Shown here: one piece after another, positions 1-5,471 of the stretch
Layout: each line of letters opens with the position of its first letter
Numbering within the stretch: position 1 is the stretch's first letter
Assembly (NCBI GenBank): GCA_945926705.1
Contig: CAMEMA010000037.1
Location: 1-7,658, forward strand
DNA length: 7,658 nucleotides
Direction: 5' to 3'
DNA from: an uncultured Clostridia bacterium
Lineage (GTDB): Bacteria; Bacillota; Clostridia; Oscillospirales; Acutalibacteraceae
Notes under the pieces: generated by a model
Seen by the model: the letters and a program-made list of their open reading frames with translations, nothing else
What the model was told of the DNA's origin: nothing
The model's database searches: none
Translations under genes and position numbers: made by a program

Positions 1-299
1 CGAGCATAGCCAAAATAAGGAATAATCGCAGTAATTCTTGCAGCAGACGCCCTTTTCACAGCATCAATCATAATCAAAAGTTCCATCAAATTTTCATTAA
101 TCGGATCGCATGTCGACTGAACTATAAAACAGTCAACTCCTCTTACCGATTCATGAATTGAAACAGATATCTCCCCGTCACTAAAACGCTTAACTTCAGA
201 TTTTCCCAATTCACACCCAAGCTCCTGAGCTATACTTTCAGCTAGTTCAGGATTGGAATTTGCCGCAAAAACTTTCATAACTCTACCTTGACACTCCAT
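1..299 (-). CDS. prs: Ribose-phosphate pyrophosphokinase, N-terminal part (runs off the window)
   Basis: Makes PRPP from ribose 5-phosphate and ATP in the cytosol, feeding purine, pyrimidine, NAD, His and Trp synthesis. Only the first 99 codons are present; the family is about 310-320 residues, so two thirds lie beyond the left edge. The translation begins MECQGRVMKVFAANSNPELA, followed by the features expected of a PRPP synthetase N-terminus: a GE(I)SVSI stretch, RGVDCFIVQST, and ITAIIPYFGYAR at the cut end. The ATG at 299 is chosen because AAGGAG sits 10 bases upstream; an in-frame ATG at 278 aligns better with some family starts but has a weaker ribosome site. It follows glmU by 57 bases, the same order as the Bacillus glmU-prs operon. 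A TATAAT-like hexamer at 337-342 has no good -35 partner, so co-transcription with glmU is more likely. No defect is visible in the part seen. Confidence 0.96.
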   Translation of the reverse strand, partial: MECQGRVMKVFAANSNPELAESIAQELGCELGKSEVKRFSDGEISVSIHESVRGVDCFIVQSTCDPINENLMELLIMIDAVKRASAARITAIIPYFGYA

Positions 300-356
300 A
301 ATTCAATGTCTCCTTACTTTAATACTTCTTATATTTATTATAAACCAAGCTGCTAA

Positions 357-1403
357 TTAACAGCATGTAGACAGCAAATCATTAATATTTACAAATGAGG
401 CAAAAGGACCAATTTCCTTATTTTCCGAAATATTACTGTTTATGCAGTAACTTTGATTTACAACAGTATTATCACCTATCACAGAATCTATAATCTGAGT
501 ATTAGGTCCCAAAGTACATTCTCTTCCTATAACGGTTTTACCACTCAATATAGTACCGGGTAAAATTGTGCTGCCGGAACCTATCTGAACCCACTTTCCA
601 ACTATTACCCCATCACTACACGGAATCTTAACTCCATTTTCTAAAAGTCCTTCTATTACTTTATTTCTCGCTACCTCATTGAGCCTCTGAAGCTGACATG
701 TATCATTTGCTCCGAGAGTAACATCAGAAGCAGAAGTTTCAAAAGCATCTACTCTAAGTCCATTATCGATAAAAAGTTTTATTACAGATGTCAAATAATA
801 TTCATTCTGAGAGGTGTTGTTCGTAATTTTATCAAGATAGCTTACTAAATCTTTTACTTTAAACCAATATGCTCCGGAATTAATCTCCTTTATGGAACGT
901 TGACTAAAACTTGCATCTTGCTCCTCAACTATAGCTTCTACATTATAATCAAAATTGTTTCTTATAATCCTTCCATATCCGCACGGATTATCTAGTTTTG
1001 ATGAAATTATTGTAGCTGAATTATTTGAATTTTTGTGTATTTTATAGGCTTTTGTAATAGTAGCCTTATCTATAAAAGGTGCATCTCCGTTTAAAACCAG
1101 AACGTTGCCGTCTAAATATCTCTCTAAAAACGGCAGAGCCGTTATAACTGCGTGAGCAGTACCTTTCCTCTCATTTTGAACAACACTCTCCAAGTTATGT
1201 CCCAAACTAGAAAGATAAGCCCTTACCAACTCATGTTTATAACCTGTAACTATACATATATTATTTATACTGCATGTTACAACGGAATTTATAACCCATC
1301 CCACCATAGGTTCAAAAAGAACCGGCGAAAGAACTTTAGGTATGTTGGATTTCATCCTTTTTCCTTCTCCGGCGGCAAGTATTACACAACAAACATTGTT
1401 CAA
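357..1403 (-). CDS. glmU: GlmU-type N-acetylglucosamine-1-phosphate uridylyltransferase lacking the acetyltransferase domain
   Basis: The N-terminal domain transfers UMP from UTP to GlcNAc-1-P, giving UDP-GlcNAc for peptidoglycan. From the TTG at 1403 the protein is 348 residues: nucleotidyltransferase motif LAAGEGKRM at 9-17 with K23, QNERKGTAHAV near 76-86, NGDAP with D107, GYGR 142-145, E160, N175 in EINSG, EYYLT 201-205 and N233. D107 and N233 match the Mg ligands of E. coli GlmU. Left-handed beta-helix repeats start near 263 but stop at GPFASF (332-337). Bifunctional GlmU is about 450-460 residues, so most of the helix, with the acetyl-CoA and catalytic His/Lys/Tyr/Asn residues, is absent. 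Only 57 bases separate the stop from prs, and their translation does not resemble the missing part, so this is a real loss and not a single frameshift. A longer TTG start at 1490 adds 29 non-homologous residues and has no ribosome site. It should work as a uridylyltransferase; GlcN-1-P acetylation would need another enzyme or scavenged GlcNAc. Confidence 0.9.
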   Translation of the reverse strand: MNNVCCVILAAGEGKRMKSNIPKVLSPVLFEPMVGWVINSVVTCSINNICIVTGYKHELVRAYLSSLGHNLESVVQNERKGTAHAVITALPFLERYLDGNVLVLNGDAPFIDKATITKAYKIHKNSNNSATIISSKLDNPCGYGRIIRNNFDYNVEAIVEEQDASFSQRSIKEINSGAYWFKVKDLVSYLDKITNNTSQNEYYLTSVIKLFIDNGLRVDAFETSASDVTLGANDTCQLQRLNEVARNKVIEGLLENGVKIPCSDGVIVGKWVQIGSGSTILPGTILSGKTVIGRECTLGPNTQIIDSVIGDNTVVNQSYCINSNISENKEIGPFASFVNINDLLSTCC

Positions 1404-1413
1404 ATAAAATTCA

Positions 1414-1418
1414 CTCCC
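1414..1418 (-). promoter_or_regulatory. Ribosome binding site fixing the glmU TTG start
   Basis: GGGAG on the minus strand lies 10 bases before the TTG at 1403. The encoded protein then begins just before the conserved VILAAG motif, as in other GlmU proteins. This decides against the longer reading frame starting at 1490. Confidence 0.65.
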
Positions 1419-1461
1419 GAAAATGTAAAAACAAACCTTAAAAATTACACCAATGTCTAAC

Positions 1462-1490
1462 AGTTTACAACTTTTATCAAAATATTTCAA
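1462..1490 (-). promoter_or_regulatory. Weak candidate promoter for glmU-prs
   Basis: In the 101-base gap between the transketolase subunit and glmU, TTGAAA (1485-1490) is followed after 17 bases by TAAACT (1462-1467) on the minus strand. The -35 matches 5 of 6 consensus bases, the -10 only 4 of 6. The -35 overlaps an 8-bp inverted repeat (1482-1489 and 1493-1500, 3-base loop). This could let glmU-prs be expressed separately from the upstream genes, but such matches are common in AT-rich DNA. Confidence 0.3.
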
Positions 1491-1504
1491 TATGAAATAT
1501 ATAT

Positions 1505-2434
1505 TTACGGCTTAGATTTTAAAACTGATAAAACAGCCTGAACTATATTTTGTGCATCCATGTTATAAGTTTCCTTAAGATAAGGCATTTTTCCAACTTG
1601 ACCAAATGAATCTCTTATCCCAATACTTCTGAGCGGAGCGGGACAATTTTCACTTAACACTTCAGCAACTGCAGAGCGTAAACCACCTATTATATTGTGA
1701 TTTTCAACCGTTACAACCGCTCCTGTTTTATGAACGGAATTTATAATGCTTTCTTCGTCTATAGGCTTAATAGTATGAATATTTATAATTTCAGCATTTA
1801 TTCCCTTTTCTTCCAAAATTTTGTTTGCTTTCAGCGTTTCCGAAACCATTATTCCGGAACAAAAAATACTGACATCTGTTCCATCTTTAATAGTTTTTGC
1901 ATTAAAAAGATTAAATTTTTCATCTTCTCCAAAGATATCAGGTGTTACTTTTCGGAACATCCTTATATAAACCGGTCCTTTATAATCTATTATCTGAGGA
2001 AGAATACATTTAAGCTGATTATTGTCAACGGGTTCAAATATGACCATATTCGGAATACTTCTTAAAACCCCTATATCCTCAAAGCTCATATGAGTTCCGC
2101 CATTGTACTCTGCGCTAATTCCCGGATCTGTACCTATTATTTTGACATTTTGCTTAGAATAACATATGGAAATTGCAATTTGATCGCAAATTCTTCTTGT
2201 CGCAAATGGAGTAAAAGTGCATATGAAAGGAATAAATCCATAACTGCTCATCCCGGCAGCTATAGAAGCCATATTTTGTTCTGCTATTCCCACATTTATT
2301 GCTCTTTGTGGAAATTTTTCAGAAAAGCTTCCGAATCCGTTGGGTTTCGCTAGGTCGGCATTAAGCAAAACTATATTTTCATTCTGCATCATAGCCTTTT
2401 CAAGTTCAACAGCAAATAATTGACGCATTTCCAT
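1505..2434 (-). CDS. Transketolase, C-terminal subunit
   Basis: This is the pyrimidine-binding and C-terminal half of a two-gene transketolase, the TPP enzyme that moves two-carbon units between sugar phosphates in the non-oxidative pentose phosphate pathway. At 309 residues it is full length for split C subunits. Visible features are INVGIAEQNM with E52, the glutamate that activates TPP; the aromatic stretch TFTPFATRR at 73-81; GTDPGISAEYNGGTH with H115 and FEDIGVLRSIPNM, typical of the pyrimidine domain; and a C-terminal domain from about 186 with VENHNIIGGLRSAV. The ATG overlaps the stop of the upstream subunit by one base (TAATG) and has AGAGGTG 7 bases before it, a typical translationally coupled pair. 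The upstream partner is broken, so this subunit would need an N subunit encoded elsewhere or is itself on the way to being lost. A 1-deoxyxylulose-5-phosphate synthase or a pyruvate dehydrogenase beta subunit is unlikely given the length and motifs. Confidence 0.92.
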   Translation of the reverse strand: MEMRQLFAVELEKAMMQNENIVLLNADLAKPNGFGSFSEKFPQRAINVGIAEQNMASIAAGMSSYGFIPFICTFTPFATRRICDQIAISICYSKQNVKIIGTDPGISAEYNGGTHMSFEDIGVLRSIPNMVIFEPVDNNQLKCILPQIIDYKGPVYIRMFRKVTPDIFGEDEKFNLFNAKTIKDGTDVSIFCSGIMVSETLKANKILEEKGINAEIINIHTIKPIDEESIINSVHKTGAVVTVENHNIIGGLRSAVAEVLSENCPAPLRSIGIRDSFGQVGKMPYLKETYNMDAQNIVQAVLSVLKSKP

Positions 2435-3208
2435 TAAAATTCACCTCTGAGTTCTTTTAAACCTTCTTCAAGCATTTCCTTGGTAACGGGCATGCTATGA
2501 TTATATATTCCGGCTCTTTCTGCAAATCCTATTCCCCGTCCTTTTACCGTGTTAAGTATTACCATAACCGGCTTTTTTAAAACTTTAGCACTTGAAATAG
2601 CTTCATCTACTTGATTACAGTCGTTGCCGTTTGCAACTTCAATTACTTCCCAACCAAATGCTTTCCATTTATCTGCCAACGGCTCTACAGAACATATGTT
2701 TTCGACTAAATCGTCGAGTTGTAATTTATTATAATCTGTAAATCCGATAAGATTATCAAGGTTTTGATGAGCGGCGAACATCGCAGCTTCCCAAATTTGA
2801 CCTTCCTGAGATTCCCCATCGCCAATTATCGTATAAATTGTCGCTCCGTCATTTCTGAGTTTTGATGCCAACGCTACTCCTATAGCGCAAGAAAAACCTT
2901 GCCCTAGTGAACCAGTTGTCATATCTATTCCTGGAGTTCTATTCATATCACAATGGCTCGGCAAGTTAGGGCATATTTGAAAGTGCAAGATGGGTGCAAC
3001 AATTTTTGTTCATATTGCATAGGGATTCCCATAAACTTTTTCACGAAAACTATTGACAAAAAATCGGTCCCCTTGTATAATGTTTGTTGTAAAGCATGAC
3101 AAGAAGTTCCACAACTGAAAGTGAACCGCCTATATGACCCACTCCTAAAGTTCCTATTTCAGTCAATATACTTCTACGTATTTCTCTGCACTTAAGTTCC
3201 ATATCCAA
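2434..3208 (-). pseudogene. Transketolase, N-terminal subunit, decayed
   Basis: The remains of the TPP-diphosphate-binding half of a split transketolase. The likely original start is TTG 3208, 8 bases after GGAGG. From there one frame reads about 43 homologous residues including LGVGHIGGSLS and VELLVMLYNKH, then leaves the family and stops at TAG 3050-3052. Homology resumes in another frame at about 2962 with LPSHCDMNRTPGIDMTTGSL and continues to the normal end, including GDGESQEGQIWEA (TPP/Mg motif) and DYN. Between them the frame is shifted, a TGA lies at 3010-3012, and about 38 bases are missing compared with my recollection of intact relatives. The expected RDRFVLSKGHAGPALYA block, with a conserved TPP-site histidine, is unrecognisable. 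The 184-residue open frame starting at TTG 2988 has no ribosome site and lacks the first third of the roughly 275-residue subunit. Several independent lesions make a single sequencing error unlikely. The intact C subunit follows with a one-base overlap. Confidence 0.88.
3053..3081 (+). promoter_or_regulatory. Consensus sigma-A promoter antisense to the transketolase pseudogene
   Basis: TTGACA at 3053-3058 and TATAAT at 3076-3081, separated by exactly 17 bases, form a full 12-of-12 match to the housekeeping sigma consensus on the plus strand. Transcription would start near 3088 and run antisense to the 5' part of the pseudogene and then to cdd. The nearest plus-strand gene starts at 3846 and has its own promoter. 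The match occupies the segment where transketolase homology breaks off. Whether it makes RNA is not shown by the sequence. Confidence 0.5.
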
Positions 3209-3216
3209 AATCATTT

Positions 3217-3221
3217 CCTCC
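3217..3221 (-). promoter_or_regulatory. Ribosome binding site of the transketolase N-subunit pseudogene
   Basis: GGAGG on the minus strand lies only 2 bases before an ATG at 3214 but 8 bases before an in-frame TTG at 3208. The spacing favours the TTG as the ancestral start. The site is intact although the gene behind it is broken. Confidence 0.6.
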
Positions 3222-3253
3222 AAATCAATTCTTTAGTTATTGTCCGACATTAA

Positions 3254-3673
3254 TCATAAATTTTCAGGTCCAAAACTTTCCGGAAGTAATTCTTCAAGTG
3301 TATAAATTTTGTACTCTGAAATTTTTTTTGCAAGAATAATTTTAAATTCTTTTGGATTACAAAATTCTCTTAACATTTGCCGGCAAACTCCACACGGAGG
3401 GCAAAAAGATGAAAATTCATCTTCTTCTAGTTCCTTTCCGCCTACTACGGCGATGGCTTTAAATTGTCTTTGTCCTTCAAAAACAGCTCTAAAAATAGCA
3501 GTACGCTCTGCGCAGTTACACACGGAATACGCTGCACATTCAATGTTAAATCCACCATATATTTCATTATCTTGAGTTATAAGAGCCGCTCCTACTTTAA
3601 ATTTTGAATAGGGTGTGTATGATTTTTTTCTTGAATTAATTGCTTCACATATAAGGTTATTTATATACTCCAA
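3254..3673 (-). CDS. cdd: Cytidine deaminase
   Basis: Deaminates cytidine and deoxycytidine to uridine and deoxyuridine in pyrimidine salvage; cytosolic, and the short form is normally a homotetramer. The 139 residues match the length of the Bacillus enzyme and align along its whole length. The zinc site is complete: C54 with the proton-shuttle E56 in NCAERTA, and C94 and C97 in PCGVCRQ. The substrate loop reads NIEC (43-46) where NIEN is usual; N43 and E45, the ribose-contacting residues, are kept. SYTPYSKFKVGAAL near the N-terminus and the C-terminal EELLPESF are also typical. The start is TTG 3673, 9 bases after GGGAGG. It is the first gene of the minus-strand set, followed after about 45 bases by the broken transketolase subunit. 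A divergent promoter region lies upstream. No defect is visible. Confidence 0.97.
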   Translation of the reverse strand: MEYINNLICEAINSRKKSYTPYSKFKVGAALITQDNEIYGGFNIECAAYSVCNCAERTAIFRAVFEGQRQFKAIAVVGGKELEEDEFSSFCPPCGVCRQMLREFCNPKEFKIILAKKISEYKIYTLEELLPESFGPENL

Positions 3674-3682
3674 AATAGTGTT

Positions 3683-3688
3683 CCTCCC
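3683..3688 (-). promoter_or_regulatory. Ribosome binding site of cdd (TTG start)
   Basis: GGGAGG on the minus strand, 9 bases before the TTG at 3673. The encoded N-terminus then coincides with that of other cytidine deaminases, which supports TTG as the start. Confidence 0.75.
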
Positions 3689-3725
3689 AAAAAATCACTA
3701 AATCCTATACATTTACATCATACGT

Positions 3726-3754
3726 AGTATAATATGATATTCAAGAAATTTCAA
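3726..3754 (-). promoter_or_regulatory. Candidate promoter for cdd and the minus-strand operon
   Basis: TTGAAA (3749-3754), a 17-base spacer and TATACT (3726-3731) on the minus strand give 5 of 6 matches at each box, ending about 50 bases before the cdd start. An overlapping alternative is TTGAAT (3739-3744), 16 bases, TATGAT (3717-3722). Which is used cannot be told from sequence; both would lead into cdd. Confidence 0.5.
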
Positions 3755-3791
3755 ATTAAACAAATAAGCTATTAAAATTATAATTTGAAAT
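3748..3791. repeat. 11-bp inverted repeat spanning the two divergent -35 boxes
   Basis: The bases 3748-3758 (ATTTCAAATTA) are the exact reverse complement of 3781-3791 (TAATTTGAAAT), with 22 bases between the arms. Each arm contains the TTGAAA -35 of the promoter pointing away from the centre. The right arm also overlaps a 14-bp perfect palindrome, TGAAATATATTTCA, at 3786-3799. This could be an operator for coordinated control of both operons, or a chance result of AT-rich sequence. Confidence 0.45.
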
Positions 3792-3813
3792 ATATTTCAT
3801 GATTGTGTAATAT
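3785..3813 (+). promoter_or_regulatory. Candidate promoter for the plus-strand operon
   Basis: TTGAAA (3785-3790), a 17-base spacer and TAATAT (3808-3813) precede the first plus-strand gene by about 33 bases, predicting a short leader of roughly 25 bases. It is the only good promoter seen upstream of the small membrane protein, ymfF, ymfH and lgt. Confidence 0.55.
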
Positions 3814-3831
3814 TTATCTGAAAAACACTTT

Positions 3832-3837
3832 GGGGAG
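3832..3837 (+). promoter_or_regulatory. Ribosome binding site for the TTG start at 3846
   Basis: GGGGAG lies 8 bases before the TTG at 3846. An ATG at 3838 directly after the site opens only a three-codon frame, so the TTG is the credible start and supports this small gene as real. Confidence 0.6.
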
Positions 3838-3845
3838 ATGAATAA

Positions 3846-4172
3846 TTGAAGATTAATATTAAAAAATTAGTATCGTATCTATTATCATTAACTTTTTTAT
3901 CAATGCTTGTTATAAGATCGCAGCGAGTCTCAGCCAGTGGTCACTTCTTAAATATAATTAAGACTTCTGCATCGCAGAAAAATGAAGAAGAAAGCAACAA
4001 TTTCAATTTTATAAAATCAAATGAAAAAGTTAAAGATTTTCTTTATGACGGTTCTGTGCTTCTCTATGGTGGAATATTATTAATTAGCGTGTCGTGTTTG
4101 GGAATATTTTTTACATTTAAACCAAAGAAAAAAAAGAAGCAAAAGAAAAATTTAAATAAAATAAAAAAATAA
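3846..4172 (+). CDS. Small unrecognised membrane protein with lysine-rich tail
   Basis: I do not recognise the family. The 108-residue product has a short basic N-terminus (KINIKK), a hydrophobic segment at about 8-23 and a possible signal-peptidase site after VSA (28-30). A polar stretch of about 40 residues follows, rich in Ser, Asn, Glu and Lys, then a second hydrophobic segment at about 71-91 and a tail at 92-108 that is mostly lysine. The positive-inside rule predicts a signal peptide or first helix, an outside loop and a lysine tail in the cytoplasm. No LPXTG motif, lipobox or catalytic motif is visible. The gene has a good ribosome site and the only promoter of the operon, and ends 19 bases before ymfF, so it is the lead gene of a protease-pair and lgt operon. 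A role as partner or substrate of the membrane-protein genes downstream is only a guess. Confidence 0.7.
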   Translation: MKINIKKLVSYLLSLTFLSMLVIRSQRVSASGHFLNIIKTSASQKNEEESNNFNFIKSNEKVKDFLYDGSVLLYGGILLISVSCLGIFFTFKPKKKKKQKKNLNKIKK

Positions 4173-4191
4173 AATTGGAGATGGTCGATAT

Positions 4192-5469
4192 ATGCAAAAT
4201 GCAGAAAAGCATGTTATAGGTAAAAATATTAACTTTACCTATATACCTGAAAGTAAGTTCAAAACAACTACCATATCTGTTCTAATTTTTACTTCTCTTG
4301 ATGAAAAATATGCTTCTCAAAATGCTCTTATACCAAATCTTTTGGTGCATTCATGTAAAAAATACCCTTCTCTTTTAAGTGTAAGCAAAAAACTTGAAGA
4401 ACTTTACGGTACATCAATTTCTCCGAGTGTAGGCAAAATGGGAGACAGCCAACTTATCTCTTTCTCTATGAGTTGCATAAACGACAGTTTTATTACGGAC
4501 GGCACCAATAATGTACTTGAATCTACACGACTTTTATGTGAAATGATTTTTAACCCCGATATTTCTAACAATGTATTTAAAAAAGAGAGCGTAGAAACAG
4601 AAAAACGACAACTTATAGAAGAAATAAATTCCGAATTAAGCGACAAAAAACTGTATGCCAAAAAGAAATGTTTAAAAATAATGTGCCAAGACGAACCATT
4701 TGGAATTGACCCATTAGGAGATATCGAAAATGTTAAAAAATTAGATGAGAATAATGTTTATGATGCATGGCAGAGATTATTAACGTCGGGAAATATAGAA
4801 ATAATAATGACCGGAACCGGATTTTATGAACCTATATTGGAAGAATTTAAAAATCAATTTTCAAAAATCAAAAGAGAAAATGTGTTTTCTTATGAGAATA
4901 AAATTATTAAAAAAGCCTCCAAAATTAAAGAAGCAAAGGAAATAATGGATGTCGTTCAGTGCAAACTTGTAATGGGATTCCGAACAGAAATTGCAAAACC
5001 AAGTGAAGATGTGGAATCCGTAAAAGTTATGAACGCTCTTTTAGGAGGAACAGCTCAATCAAAGTTGTTTGTCAACGTAAGAGAAAAATTGAGCCTTTGT
5101 TATTACTGTTCATCAAAGTATAATGCTCAAAAAGGAATTATATTTATAGAAAGCGGAGTTCAAGAAAAAAATATTTTAAAAGCCAAAGAAGAAATACTCA
5201 AACAAATAAAAGATATTCAACTGGGAAATTTTACAGACAAAGAACTAAACGAAACTAAACTATTTTTGAGTCAAACACTAGAAAAAGTTAAAGACTCAAC
5301 CGGAGCCTTAAATTCATGGTATGGTACCCAAACATTCGATAAAAAAAATCAAACACCTGAGGAAGTAATTGAAAAAATAAACAGTATTTCTCGCGAAAAA
5401 GTTATAATAGCAGCCAAGAAAATAACATTGGATACTGTCTACGTACTGTCAGGAAAGGAGAATCAGTAA
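4192..5469 (+). CDS. ymfF: M16 peptidase-family protein, YmfF type (no zinc site)
   Basis: A 425-residue M16 (pitrilysin/MPP-like) protein of the YmfF group, annotated in Firmicutes as associated with 5-aminopentanol modification of elongation factor P; its exact reaction is not settled. The N-terminal half resembles Bacillus YmfF: SKFKTTTISV, ALIPNLLVHSCKKYPS at 45-60 and KKLEELYGTSIS at 67-78. The HXXEH zinc motif is absent, as is usual for this partner. The C-terminal half carries LFVNVREKLSLCYY with R297 and Y304, the Arg/Tyr pair of M16B subunits that helps bind substrate. The length is normal. The ATG at 4192 follows GGAG by 11 bases. It lies 19 bases after the small membrane protein and two bases before ymfH, so the two M16 subunits are probably made together as a heterodimer. 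No signal peptide is seen; cytoplasmic location is likely. Confidence 0.88.
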   Translation: MQNAEKHVIGKNINFTYIPESKFKTTTISVLIFTSLDEKYASQNALIPNLLVHSCKKYPSLLSVSKKLEELYGTSISPSVGKMGDSQLISFSMSCINDSFITDGTNNVLESTRLLCEMIFNPDISNNVFKKESVETEKRQLIEEINSELSDKKLYAKKKCLKIMCQDEPFGIDPLGDIENVKKLDENNVYDAWQRLLTSGNIEIIMTGTGFYEPILEEFKNQFSKIKRENVFSYENKIIKKASKIKEAKEIMDVVQCKLVMGFRTEIAKPSEDVESVKVMNALLGGTAQSKLFVNVREKLSLCYYCSSKYNAQKGIIFIESGVQEKNILKAKEEILKQIKDIQLGNFTDKELNETKLFLSQTLEKVKDSTGALNSWYGTQTFDKKNQTPEEVIEKINSISREKVIIAAKKITLDTVYVLSGKENQ

Positions 5470-5471
5470 GA

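Noticed and set aside
1404..1490. N-terminal extension of GlmU from the TTG at 1490
   Set aside because: The 29 added residues have no counterpart in GlmU proteins, no ribosome site precedes them, and GGGAG before TTG 1403 gives the usual N-terminus.
1482..1500. Terminator between the transketolase C subunit and glmU
   Set aside because: The 8-bp stem is almost entirely A and T with a 3-base loop and no following T-run on the minus strand; it would be too weak to terminate.
2434..2988. The 184-residue open frame read as a complete transketolase N subunit
   Set aside because: Its TTG start has no ribosome site and lies within the homologous region; about 90 conserved residues are missing and the true 5' end is recognisable upstream in another frame. 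It is part of the pseudogene.
2985..3090. Invertible promoter flanked by inverted repeats
   Set aside because: Only a 6-bp match, CAACAA and TTGTTG, flanks the promoter. This is too short for a recombinase site and is expected by chance in this composition.
3082..3845. A plus-strand gene served by the consensus promoter at 3053-3081
   Set aside because: The plus-strand frames here overlap conserved cdd and transketolase sequence on the other strand, look like no known protein and have no ribosome site. An antisense transcript without a coding product is the only supported option.
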